DNA of 12,668 nucleotides from an uncultured Micrococcus sp. (GTDB taxonomy: Bacteria; Actinomycetota; Actinomycetes; Actinomycetales; Micrococcaceae): contig CAMIOJ010000028.1 of NCBI GenBank assembly GCA_946222435.1, forward strand, positions 1-12,668. The letters are read 5' to 3'. The notes beneath the pieces were generated by a model, which made no database searches, was not told where the DNA came from, and was given only the letters and a program-made list of their open reading frames with translations. Of the stretch, positions 1 through 6,813 are shown one piece after another. Within the stretch, counting starts at the first letter, position 1; every line of letters begins with the position of its first letter. Made by a program: the position numbers and the translations under genes.

Positions 1-1
1 C

Positions 2-1240
2 CCGGCCGTGGACGCCCGCGCCCGAGACCTGCGCCGCATGAAGGCCGTGGCCACGGGCCTGCTGGTGGTCCTGGCCGTGGTGTTCGTGGTGGCGTTCGTG
101 CTCCAGGAGCAGCACCCGTGGCTCTCTTATGTCCGGGCCGCCGCCGAGGGCGGCATGGTGGGCGCGCTGGCGGACTGGTTCGCGGTGACCGCGCTGTTCC
201 GGCACCCGATGGGCGTGCCCGTGCCGCACACCGCCCTGATCCCGCGGAAGAAGGACCAGCTCGGGGCGGCGCTGAAGGACTTCGTGCAGGAGAACTTCCT
301 GGACTCGGACGTGGCCCGGGAGAAGGTGCAGGCGCTGCAGGTCTCCGCGCCGCTGGGCCGGTGGCTGCACACCGAGGAGAACGCCGCCCGGGTGGCCGTT
401 CAGGTCTCGGCGGCCGCCCGCCAGGCGGTGTCCGCCGCGGACGACGAGGTCATCCAGGACCTGCTGGGCCAGCTGGTGCAGCGGCACATGGTGGAGCCGG
501 ACTGGTCCCCCACGCTCGCCGGCGTGCTGGAGGACGTGCTGGCCGGCCGTCACCATGACACGCTCGTGGACCTGGTGGTGGAGAACACCGGGGACTGGAT
601 CGCCGCCCACCCCGAGGTGTTCGTGGAGACCGTGAAGAAGCGGTCCCCGGAGTGGAGCCCGGAGCTGGTGGACCGGCTGTTGGCCGAACGCCTGCACGCC
701 GAGCTGCTGAAGTACCTGGCGGGCGTGCGCCGGGACCGCGACCACGAGGCGCGCCGCTCCGTGGACCAGTGGCTGGCCCAGGTGGCCGAGCGCATGCGGA
801 CGGACCCGGACACCCGTGCGTCCGTGGAGCGGCTGAAGCGGAGCCTCTTCACGGACGAGCATCTGCGGGACTGGCTGCGCCGCGCCTGGAACGGGCTGTC
901 CGAGTCCCTGCTCTCGGCGCTGGAGGACACCTCTTCGGACCTGCACCGGGCCCTGGTGGCCGGACTGCGGGACCTCGGCGGCCGTCTCGAGGAGGACCCG
1001 GCCGTGCGTGAGCGGGTGGACGCCCTGGCGCGTCAGGCCGCCGCCTCGGCGCTCACCGAGTACGGCCCGGAGCTGACCGGGGTGATCGAGGAGACCGTGC
1101 GGCGCTGGGACGGAGCGCAGACCGCCCGCACGCTCGAGCTCTTCGTGGGCAAGGACCTGCAGTTCATCCGCATCAACGGCTCCGTGGTGGGCGCCCTGGC
1201 CGGGCTCCTCATCCACGCCCTCGCCACGCTGCTGCTCTGA
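2..1240 (+). CDS. DUF445 family membrane protein (5' end probably outside the window)
   Basis: Uncharacterised membrane-anchored protein of the DUF445 family (the E. coli YjiN group); no reaction is known. Counting from the GTG at 8, residues 12-32 form a transmembrane helix. They are followed by the family hallmark GALADWFAVTALFRHP (52-67) and IPRKKDQLG (78-86), a long charged, largely helical region (about 90-385), and a C-terminal hydrophobic stretch (about 390-410) that probably re-enters the membrane. The 410 residues are close to family length. The frame is open to the left edge and no Shine-Dalgarno is visible. From memory, related proteins carry extra residues before the RRMKAVATG segment, so the true start is probably upstream and the gene partial. 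The stop is TGA at 1238-1240. A hairpin at 1309-1328 could end transcription. Family assignment is firm; function is unknown. Confidence 0.9.
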   Translation, partial: PAVDARARDLRRMKAVATGLLVVLAVVFVVAFVLQEQHPWLSYVRAAAEGGMVGALADWFAVTALFRHPMGVPVPHTALIPRKKDQLGAALKDFVQENFLDSDVAREKVQALQVSAPLGRWLHTEENAARVAVQVSAAARQAVSAADDEVIQDLLGQLVQRHMVEPDWSPTLAGVLEDVLAGRHHDTLVDLVVENTGDWIAAHPEVFVETVKKRSPEWSPELVDRLLAERLHAELLKYLAGVRRDRDHEARRSVDQWLAQVAERMRTDPDTRASVERLKRSLFTDEHLRDWLRRAWNGLSESLLSALEDTSSDLHRALVAGLRDLGGRLEEDPAVRERVDALARQAAASALTEYGPELTGVIEETVRRWDGAQTARTLELFVGKDLQFIRINGSVVGALAGLLIHALATLLL

Positions 1241-1308
1241 GCCACGTGACTCCTCCGAACGGACGACGTCTGACGGCCGACGGCTCGGAACGGACGAGGG
1301 GACGACGC

Positions 1309-1328
1309 ACGGACCGGTGAGGGTCCGT
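1309..1328 (+). terminator. Candidate terminator hairpin after the DUF445 gene
   Basis: Perfect 7-bp inverted repeat ACGGACC (1309-1315) and GGTCCGT (1322-1328) with a 6-nt loop, 69 nt past the DUF445 stop. Only a weak T-containing tail (CTTCGT) follows, so it is an imperfect intrinsic terminator. The position between convergent genes supports the role. Confidence 0.4.
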
Positions 1329-1345
1329 CTTCGTCCCCCGTGCCG

Positions 1346-1375
1346 GCGGCGCCCCCCCATCAGGAGAGGCGCCGC
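1346..1375 (-). terminator. Candidate terminator hairpin for the convergent minus-strand gene
   Basis: Inverted repeat GCGGCGCC (1346-1353) and GGCGCCGC (1368-1375), 8 perfect base pairs with a 14-nt loop. It lies 13 nt beyond the stop of the minus-strand EcsC-like gene. There is no U tract on either strand, so it may be a GC-rich actinobacterial terminator without a U tail or simply chance in very GC-rich DNA. Confidence 0.35.
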
Positions 1376-1388
1376 GGGGTGCGGGCCG

Positions 1389-2381
1389 TCAGCCCTTCCT
1401 TTCCTTGTCCTTGCCGCCGAAGAAGCGGTCCTTCAGGCCGTCGAAGAAGCCCTCGTCCTCCTCCGCGTCCGCGGCGGCGGGCCGGCCGTCCACCGGGGAG
1501 GCCACCGGGTTGCCGTCCAGGTCCACCTGGCCGGCGAGCTCTTTCTGGGTCTTCTCCTCCAGGGCGCGGAGCTCCTTCTCGTCCTCGTCCGGGTCGGTGG
1601 TGGGGTCGACCACCTCGCCCGGCAGGGTGGCGGGCACCGGGCCGAAGAGGGTCTGCGCGGACTTCACCACGGCCTTGCCCATCGCCCGGTTGCCGACGCC
1701 GCCGATCACGGCGCCCACACCGAACGGCACGGCGCGGCCCAGGAAGCCGGCACCCTGGCGGACGAGCATCTTCCGCATGAACTTCTTCTTCATCTGCTGG
1801 ACCAGCAGCTCGGACATGCCGCCCTGGCCGCCGATCCCCATGAGGGCGGACAGGCCCGCGGCGTTCGCGGCGCCGCCAGGCATGGCGGAGCCACCGCGCT
1901 GGCCGCTGGCGAACTCACGGAGCAGCTTCTTGCCGTCGTCACCGAGCATGAGGGCCATGACGAGGGCCTCGGCACGCTGGGGGTCCTCGGTGGTGATGCC
2001 GTGCAGCTCGGCGATGGACTGCGCGTAGAGGGCGGTCGTCTCCATGAAGCCCACCACCGCGGCCGCGGAGAGGCCGAGGGCGGCCACCGTGCCGATGCCC
2101 GGGATGATCGCGGTGCCGCCCACCGCGGCGCCGGCGCCGGTCACGGCCAGCAGGTACTGGTCCGTCAGCCGGTCCGCGAGCTGTGCGGGGCCCTCGTCCG
2201 GGTTCTTCTTGTGCAGGCGGCGGATGTTGGCCAGCACGAGCGGGCGCTGGACCTTGATGGCCCGCTGCACGGCCTTCTGGAACCCGTCGGTCGGGTTGCC
2301 GTCCTTGTCGAATGCACTGTTCATCGCGACGTTCATCGCCTTCCCACCGGCGAGGCGTCCGAGCATCGAGTTCTTTGCCAT
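1389..2381 (-). CDS. Conserved hypothetical protein, EcsC-like glycine-rich hydrophobic core
   Basis: Function not known. The 330-residue protein has a basic N-terminal part (about 35-75), then a Gly/Ala-rich hydrophobic segment with TGAGAAVGGTAIIPGIGT at 81-98 running on to about residue 125. A second Gly-rich hydrophobic segment lies at about 211-235. The tail (255-330) is acidic at first and ends in a Lys-rich stretch. The core followed by an AELHGI segment recalls EcsC-family proteins, which associate with membranes, but this is pattern memory only. Two similar motifs, DKDGNP (25-30) and DLDGNP (287-292), flank the core. ATG at 2381 has no well-placed Shine-Dalgarno. A TACTGT -10-like hexamer at 2394-2389 would start transcription at about 2382, so the mRNA may be leaderless. 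The alternative is an in-frame GTG at 2390 preceded by GGGG at 5 nt. Longer in-frame extensions run antisense through the hydrolase gene and are not supported. Confidence 0.8.
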   Translation of the reverse strand: MAKNSMLGRLAGGKAMNVAMNSAFDKDGNPTDGFQKAVQRAIKVQRPLVLANIRRLHKKNPDEGPAQLADRLTDQYLLAVTGAGAAVGGTAIIPGIGTVAALGLSAAAVVGFMETTALYAQSIAELHGITTEDPQRAEALVMALMLGDDGKKLLREFASGQRGGSAMPGGAANAAGLSALMGIGGQGGMSELLVQQMKKKFMRKMLVRQGAGFLGRAVPFGVGAVIGGVGNRAMGKAVVKSAQTLFGPVPATLPGEVVDPTTDPDEDEKELRALEEKTQKELAGQVDLDGNPVASPVDGRPAAADAEEDEGFFDGLKDRFFGGKDKERKG

Positions 2382-2388
2382 GGCGGAC

Positions 2389-2394
2389 ACAGTA
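2389..2394 (-). promoter_or_regulatory. Candidate -10 box giving a leaderless mRNA
   Basis: Read on the minus strand, TACTGT fits the actinobacterial TANNNT -10 pattern. The +1 would fall at about 2382-2381, that is on the ATG of the EcsC-like gene. No convincing -35 is visible (CTCGCG-like sequence at the expected distance). The hexamer overlaps the alternative GTG start at 2390, so both cannot be used. Confidence 0.35.
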
Positions 2395-2421
2395 GCCCCA
2401 GGTCCGGGCGGCGCGAGAGGC

Positions 2422-2443
2422 CTGGGACGCGTTGTGCGCCCAG
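2422..2443 (-). terminator. Weak hairpin between the hydrolase and EcsC-like genes
   Basis: CTGGG-A-CGC (2422-2430) pairs with GCG-CCCAG (2436-2443), giving 8 bp with one bulged A and a 5-nt loop. It lies about 70 nt beyond the hydrolase stop on the minus strand. There is no U tract. It could be a terminator or chance. Confidence 0.25.
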
Positions 2444-2515
2444 AGCGTGACGAACCCGCTCCCCGCGCGGCCGGCCTCCCGTCTCCGGGGGCGCCGCGCC
2501 GAGGCGTCGTGCCGG

Positions 2516-3229
2516 TCAGGAGGCGAGCACGTGCTCGAGGAAGATCTTCACGTCCCGGCCCATCTCCGGGCTGACGGAGTGCAGGATCCCCGGGTAGGTG
2601 CGGGCGGTCAGGCGGGTGTGCTCGTGCACCCAGACGTCCGTGTACGCGATCGCGCCGTCGTGGATCACCGGGTCGGCCGGGTCGCGGCCCCAGAAGAAGG
2701 GACGCGGGCCGGGGCCCTCCGGGGGCGAGTCGAGGGTCTCCAGGAGGGCGTCCTGGAGGACGAACCCGGCCAGCCCCACGCCGCAGGCGAAGGCCTCGGG
2801 GCGGACCCGGACGGCCGTCGTCGCCATGGCCATGCCCTGGGAGAAGCCGAGCACGGAGACGGAGCGGAAGCGGTGGCGGGTGACGGCCTCGTCCGCGAGG
2901 ACGTCGTAGACGCGGTGGACGGCGGCGAGGACCTGGGAGAACTCGCCCTTCAGGCTCAGGTCCAGCAGGAACCACCCCCAGGCGCCGGGGTCGTCCGGCA
3001 GGCCCTCGGTGGCGTCCGCGTCGATCTCCAGGCCGCCGCGCACGGCCAGGCCGGTGCAGCGCTCGGGGAGCATCGGGAAGAAGCGGGCTCCCGCGCGGCG
3101 CTCGTTCGTGCCGTAGCCGTGGAACACGAGCACCAGGTCGGTGCCGTCCCGCTCGGCCGCGGGACGGGACCAGAGGACATGGCTTCCGCTGGCGAGCCGC
3201 TCGGATGCTGGCAGGGTGGTCCCGGACAT
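2516..3229 (-). CDS. Phospholipase/carboxylesterase-type alpha/beta hydrolase
   Basis: Predicted serine hydrolase of the Abhydrolase_2 (phospholipase/carboxylesterase) family, probably cytoplasmic, cleaving an ester of unknown identity. The 237 residues match the usual length of 200-240. The oxyanion-hole region is VFHGYG (35-40). The nucleophile is Ser130 in GFSQG (128-132). The acid is probably Asp186 in GRDPADPVI (181-189), and the base is His217 in LHS. No signal peptide is seen. ATG at 3229 is preceded on the minus strand by AGGA with 7-nt spacing, which fixes the start. The gene is divergent from the deaminase/aldolase gene with only 15 bp between start codons, so each promoter must overlap the other gene. 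Catalytic class is well supported; substrate is not. Confidence 0.9.
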   Translation of the reverse strand: MSGTTLPASERLASGSHVLWSRPAAERDGTDLVLVFHGYGTNERRAGARFFPMLPERCTGLAVRGGLEIDADATEGLPDDPGAWGWFLLDLSLKGEFSQVLAAVHRVYDVLADEAVTRHRFRSVSVLGFSQGMAMATTAVRVRPEAFACGVGLAGFVLQDALLETLDSPPEGPGPRPFFWGRDPADPVIHDGAIAYTDVWVHEHTRLTARTYPGILHSVSPEMGRDVKIFLEHVLAS

Positions 3230-3244
3230 GATGCAATCCTAGCC

Positions 3245-4537
3245 GTGACGAAGCACACTTCCGCCCAGGCCTCGGCCGCGGAGGCGGCCCGGCCGCCGTA
3301 CGAGAGATACACCGCGGCCCTGCGCCGCATGCAGAACGACCTGCCGCCGGCCCCGGTGGCCCTGCTGGACCTCACGGCGTTCTGCGCCAACGCCGCGGAC
3401 ATGACCCGCCGCGCCGCCGGCACCCCCATCCGGGTGGCCTCGAAGTCCCTGCGCATCCGCCGGGCGATCGAGACCGCCCTGGCCGAGCCCGGCTACTCCG
3501 GCGTCATGGCCTTCACCCTCGCCGAGGCCCTCTGGCTGCAGGAGTGCGGGCACACGGACCTGCTGGTGGCCTACCCCACCGTGGACCGCCCGGCCCTCAG
3601 TGCCTGGGTGCGCTCGGCCGAGGCCCGCAGGGAGATCACCGTGGTGGTGGACTCCGTGGAGCACCTCGAGCTGATCGAGGACATCCAACGGGAGGCCGGC
3701 CTGCACCCGGAGCAGTTCAGCGCTGAGATGCCGCCGCTGCGGATCTGCCTCGACCTGGACGCGGCCTGGCAGCCGACCGCCTTCACCTGGTTCCGCTTCG
3801 GCGCCCTCCGCTCGCCCGTGAAGTCCGCCAAGCAGGCGCGGGTGATGGCGGAGAAGATCATCGGCACCCCGGGCTGCACGCTGGTGGGCGTGCTCGCCTA
3901 CGAGGGCCAGGTGGCCGGTCTGCCCGAGGGCGGCGGCCCCCGATCCCTGGCGATCCGCGGCATCAAGGCCGCCTCCGTCCGGGACCTGTCCTCCCGCCGC
4001 GTGGAGATGGTGGCGGCGATCCGTGAGGTCGCCGAGCGCCACGGTGTGGAGCTGGAGTTCGTCAACGGCGGCGGCACCGGCTCCATCGAGACCACGGTGG
4101 GCGAGGGTGCGGTCACGGAGATCGGCGCCGGCTCCGGCCTGATGGGCCCGGCCAGCTTCGACGGCTTCATGGGATTCGACGTCCGGCCCGCGAGCTTCTT
4201 CATCTGCCCGGTGGCGCGCCGCACCGACCCCACGACCGTCACCGTCACCGGCGGCGGCTGGATCGCCTCCGGCGTCCCCGGACCGGACCGCTCCCCCACC
4301 GTGGCCTGGCCCAAGGGGCTGACGTACTCGGGCCAGGAGGGCGCCGGCGAGGTCCAGACCCCGCTGCGTGGCCCGGGCGCCCGCGCCCTGAAGCTCGGCG
4401 ACCCGGTGTTCTTCCGCCATGCCAAGGCCGGCGAGCCGGCCGAGCACCTGGCCGCCGTGGCCGTCTACAGCCAGGCGGACGACGAGATCGTGGACGTCTG
4501 GCCCACCTACCGCGGCGAGGGGCAGGTGTTCCTGTGA
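3245..4537 (+). CDS. PLP-dependent amino acid deaminase/aldolase (alanine racemase-like fold)
   Basis: 430-residue protein of the fold-type III PLP family that includes D-threonine aldolase and D-serine dehydratase, usually annotated amino acid deaminase/aldolase. The N-terminal alanine racemase-like barrel spans about 35-300. Lys67 in RVASKS is the expected Schiff-base lysine, and NGGGTGS (274-280) with GAGSG (294-298) suits phosphate binding. A C-terminal beta domain (about 315-425) carries FFRHAKAGE (389-397), with His392 a possible metal ligand by analogy with D-serine dehydratase. The start is taken as GTG 3245; the upstream frame has no other credible start, and no clear Shine-Dalgarno precedes it. 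Its TGA overlaps the GTG of the next gene (GTGA), so the two are probably co-translated. Family is confident; whether it acts as aldolase, deaminase or racemase, and on what, is open. Confidence 0.88.
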   Translation: MTKHTSAQASAAEAARPPYERYTAALRRMQNDLPPAPVALLDLTAFCANAADMTRRAAGTPIRVASKSLRIRRAIETALAEPGYSGVMAFTLAEALWLQECGHTDLLVAYPTVDRPALSAWVRSAEARREITVVVDSVEHLELIEDIQREAGLHPEQFSAEMPPLRICLDLDAAWQPTAFTWFRFGALRSPVKSAKQARVMAEKIIGTPGCTLVGVLAYEGQVAGLPEGGGPRSLAIRGIKAASVRDLSSRRVEMVAAIREVAERHGVELEFVNGGGTGSIETTVGEGAVTEIGAGSGLMGPASFDGFMGFDVRPASFFICPVARRTDPTTVTVTGGGWIASGVPGPDRSPTVAWPKGLTYSGQEGAGEVQTPLRGPGARALKLGDPVFFRHAKAGEPAEHLAAVAVYSQADDEIVDVWPTYRGEGQVFL

Positions 4538-5880
4538 GCGGCCGGGCCTCCGGCCGGGGCACGACGACGGCCGCCTCCTCCCGCAACTGGGGCTCCTGCG
4601 AGACGTGGTCGCCCTCGGCGACCGTGCGTCCGGAGGGACTGGACGAGCTCGCCTCCGTGGTGGCGCAGACCGCCGCCCGCGGCGGCCGGGTGAAGCCGAT
4701 CGGCGCGGGGCACTCCTTCTCCCCGATCGCGGCCACGGACGACGTGCAGCTGGACCTCGGCGCCCTGAGCGGGCTCACCCGGGTGGACCGGGATGCCGGG
4801 CGGGTGCGGGCCCGGGCCGGGACCCACCTCTATGCGCTCGGTCCCCTGCTCGGCGCCCACGGCCTGGCCCTGGCGAACATGGGGGACATCGACCGGCAGA
4901 CCGTGGGCGGGGCGATCAGCACCTCCACCCACGGCACCGGACTGCGATACACGGGCTACGCCGGCATGGTCACCGGCCTGGAGCTCCTCACTGCGGACGG
5001 GACGCTGCACTGGGTGGACGCCGCCCACGAGCCGGAGCTGTTCGAGGCGGCCCGGGTCAGCCTGGGCGCTCTCGGCGTGATCACCGAGGCGGAGTTCACG
5101 GTCTGCGAGGCCTTCCTGCTGCGCGCCGAGGACCAGGCCGAGCCGATCGAGGAGACGGTCGCCCGGTTCGCGGAGCGGTCGCGCGCGGCCGACCACCACG
5201 AGTTCTACTGGTTCCCGGGCACCGGCCTGGGCCTGACCAAGACCAACACCCGGATCCCCCTCGGCGCCGGCCTGGACCCGCTGCCTCCGCTGCGCACGAG
5301 GCTCATGGACCGGGTGCTCGCCAACGGCGTCTACGAGCTGATGTGCCGCCTGGGCGCGGCGGCCCCGCGGACCGTGGCCGCGCTGAACCGGCTCTCCTGC
5401 CGCGGCGTGGACCGGCGCACCTACACGGACGTGTCCTACAACGTGTTCGTGGCGGACCGCTCGGTGCGGTTCAAGGAGATGGAGTACGCGCTGCCCCTGG
5501 AGGCCTTCGAGCAGGCGTTCGAAGGGCTGCGTGAGATCAGCGCCGCCATGTTCCGGGACGGGCGCGGGGTGTCCTTCCCCGTGGAGGTCCGCACCGCAGC
5601 GGCGGACGACGTGTGGCTGTCCACCGCCCACGGCCGCGAGTCCGTGTACATCGCCGTGCACCGCTACCACCGCGAGGACCCCACGGAATACTTCCGCGAG
5701 GTCGAGGACCTGTTCGTCTCCCTCGGCGGACGACCGCACTGGGGCAAGATGCACACCCGGGACGCCGCCTGGGCCGCTCAAGCCTACCCGCACCACGCGG
5801 ACTGGTGCCGGGTGCGCGATGCCGTGGACCCGCGGCGCGTGTTCACGAACCGGTACGTGGAGCGGCTCTTCGGGGCCTGA
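4534..5880 (+). CDS. D-arabinono-1,4-lactone oxidase family FAD enzyme
   Basis: FAD-dependent sugar-acid lactone or alditol oxidase of the vanillyl-alcohol oxidase superfamily, 448 residues. The N-terminal FAD_binding_4 domain (about 20-190) contains IGAGHSFSP (56-64). His60 occupies the position that bears covalent FAD in yeast D-arabinono-lactone oxidase and Streptomyces alditol oxidase. It is followed by NMGDIDRQTVGGAISTSTHG (115-134). The C-terminal ALO domain ends with HWGKMH (402-407), the family's conserved HWxKxH motif. The GTG start at 4534 overlaps the upstream TGA. The substrate could be an aldonolactone, a polyol or a different hydroxy compound; the operon partner acts on amino acids, which gives no simple pathway. 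It does not appear to be secreted: no signal peptide is visible. Confidence 0.92.
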   Translation: MSGRASGRGTTTAASSRNWGSCETWSPSATVRPEGLDELASVVAQTAARGGRVKPIGAGHSFSPIAATDDVQLDLGALSGLTRVDRDAGRVRARAGTHLYALGPLLGAHGLALANMGDIDRQTVGGAISTSTHGTGLRYTGYAGMVTGLELLTADGTLHWVDAAHEPELFEAARVSLGALGVITEAEFTVCEAFLLRAEDQAEPIEETVARFAERSRAADHHEFYWFPGTGLGLTKTNTRIPLGAGLDPLPPLRTRLMDRVLANGVYELMCRLGAAAPRTVAALNRLSCRGVDRRTYTDVSYNVFVADRSVRFKEMEYALPLEAFEQAFEGLREISAAMFRDGRGVSFPVEVRTAAADDVWLSTAHGRESVYIAVHRYHREDPTEYFREVEDLFVSLGGRPHWGKMHTRDAAWAAQAYPHHADWCRVRDAVDPRRVFTNRYVERLFGA

Positions 5881-5891
5881 GGGACGGACCC

Positions 5892-6368
5892 GTGTCTATC
5901 CCAGGGCCGACGGCGCTGTTCCTCGCGTGGGCCACGCATGATCTGGAGGAGATCGTCGCCTTTCCCTCGACCAGCAGACGTCTCGCCCGGATCACCGGTT
6001 CCCCTGCCCTGGAGATGGGGGTCCGCGAGTCTGTGGTCGCCGTCGGAGGGATGGCCGTGGTGGTCGGAACGGCATGCCTGCGGGGTGCGCGCAGCAAGGG
6101 TGCCTCGCCCGCCTATCGGGCCGTGGTCGCGGGGTTGGAAGCGCACATCGCCACCCACCTGATGGCTTCGCTGTGCCTGCGCGCCTACACCGCCGGTGTC
6201 CTCACTGCCGTCCCGATCATGGGTCTCGGGGTCCAGGCGGCGAAGCGCGACCTCGCCCACCGCGGCGTCACCCTGGAGCCAGGTGACTACCGTCGCGGCG
6301 CGGCATTGCTGATCCCCGCCGCCCTCATCTGTCAGGGTGCGGCACGGCTGACACGGTTCTTCCGCTGA
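5892..6368 (+). CDS. HXXEE domain-containing small membrane protein
   Basis: 158-residue hydrophobic protein of the HXXEE family, function unknown. The name-giving motif is HDLEE at 16-20 (His16, Glu19, Glu20). Further polar residues sit in otherwise hydrophobic helices: EAHIATH (83-89) and AYTAGVLTA (98-106), the latter resembling the family's Y-PG motif. Together these could form a buried metal or catalytic site in a helical bundle. GTG 5892 is preceded by GAGGGA (5879-5884) with 7-nt spacing, starting on the stop codon of the oxidase gene. The gene is therefore third in that operon. Its codon use differs from its neighbours: about 18% of codons end in A or T by hand count, against about 5% in the first third of the oxidase gene. 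It also contains one AGA. This suggests more recent acquisition. Confidence 0.85.
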   Translation: MSIPGPTALFLAWATHDLEEIVAFPSTSRRLARITGSPALEMGVRESVVAVGGMAVVVGTACLRGARSKGASPAYRAVVAGLEAHIATHLMASLCLRAYTAGVLTAVPIMGLGVQAAKRDLAHRGVTLEPGDYRRGAALLIPAALICQGAARLTRFFR

Positions 6369-6460
6369 GGCGGACGCACACGGCCGGCACCGGACCCCGT
6401 TCGAGAGGCCTCCCGTGCCTCCGCGTGCGGCACCTCACCGGTCCGGGTCTGACCTGTGAC

Positions 6461-6494
6461 GACGGCCCCTCACCGGGGCAGGTGAGGGGCCGTC
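6461..6494. terminator. Bidirectional terminator between the HXXEE operon and tRNA-Lys
   Basis: Perfect 14-bp inverted repeat GACGGCCCCTCACC (6461-6474) and GGTGAGGGGCCGTC (6481-6494) with a 6-nt loop. It begins 5 nt beyond the 3' end of the minus-strand tRNA and 92 nt after the plus-strand operon, so it can serve both. U tracts are poor on both sides, as is common in such genomes. Confidence 0.8.
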
Positions 6495-6499
6495 TCCTG

Positions 6500-6572
6500 T
6501 GGGCCCTGCGGGGATCGAACCCGCGACCGGCGGATTAAAAGTCCGATGCTCTTCCAGCTGAGCTAAAGGCCC
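6500..6572 (-). tRNA. tRNA-Lys (anticodon UUU)
   Basis: The minus strand folds as a 73-nt cloverleaf. The acceptor GGGCCTT pairs with AGGGCCC including one G-U, followed by discriminator A. The D arm begins AGCTCAGCTGG, the anticodon stem is CGGA/TCCG around loop CTTTTAA (anticodon TTT), and the T arm is GCGGG-TTCGATC-CCCGC. CCA is not encoded (C-A-G follows the discriminator). The UUU anticodon reads AAA and, by wobble, AAG. The strong hairpin just downstream and a TAAACT box upstream complete a single-gene transcription unit. Confidence 0.97.
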
Positions 6573-6600
6573 GTGCTCGGCCTCTCGACCGGGCCTGTCC

Positions 6601-6606
6601 AGTTTA
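6601..6606 (-). promoter_or_regulatory. Candidate -10 box of the tRNA-Lys promoter
   Basis: TAAACT on the minus strand lies in one of the few AT-rich patches here and matches TANNNT. It would start transcription at about 6594, leaving a leader of about 22 nt before the tRNA. No good -35 is visible at 16-18 nt. Confidence 0.5.
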
Positions 6607-6705
6607 TCGCAGGGTGCCGGATCCGTCGGGGCCGTCCCTGACGCTGCCCGGGGATGGGCGGTCCCGCGCTGTGGGGGCGGCCTGCGCACGGACCCCGCCG
6701 GGCAG

Positions 6706-6711
6706 TACCGT
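6706..6711 (+). promoter_or_regulatory. Possible -10 box upstream of the unknown protein gene
   Basis: TACCGT fits TANNNT, with TGCGCA 17 nt upstream (6683-6688) as a poor -35. The predicted start at about 6718 falls on the first base of the hairpin at 6718-6740. The match is weak; a chance hit is quite possible in this sequence. Confidence 0.25.
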
Positions 6712-6717
6712 GGAGGC

Positions 6718-6740
6718 GCCCGCACACACCTGGTGCGGGC
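6718..6740 (+). repeat. 8-bp inverted repeat in the leader of the unknown protein gene
   Basis: GCCCGCAC (6718-6725) and GTGCGGGC (6733-6740) pair perfectly around a 7-nt loop, 73 nt before the ATG. It could be a 5' mRNA hairpin or a protein-binding palindrome. Nothing distinguishes these from the sequence alone. Confidence 0.35.
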
Positions 6741-6813
6741 ACCCCGGAGAGGTGAGCGGCCGTCGTCGTGGGTCACCTCCGGATCCGCCGCACGCGAACG
6801 AGAGGAGCGCGAG

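Noticed and set aside
2432..3244. Long in-frame upstream extension of the deaminase/aldolase frame
   Set aside because: It runs antisense through the hydrolase gene, which has an intact catalytic triad and Shine-Dalgarno. The extension is low-complexity and matches no family.
6733..6813. Earlier start for the unknown protein gene
   Set aside because: The ATG at 6733 region lies in the leader hairpin with no ribosome binding site, whereas ATG 6814 has AGGAG at 6 nt.
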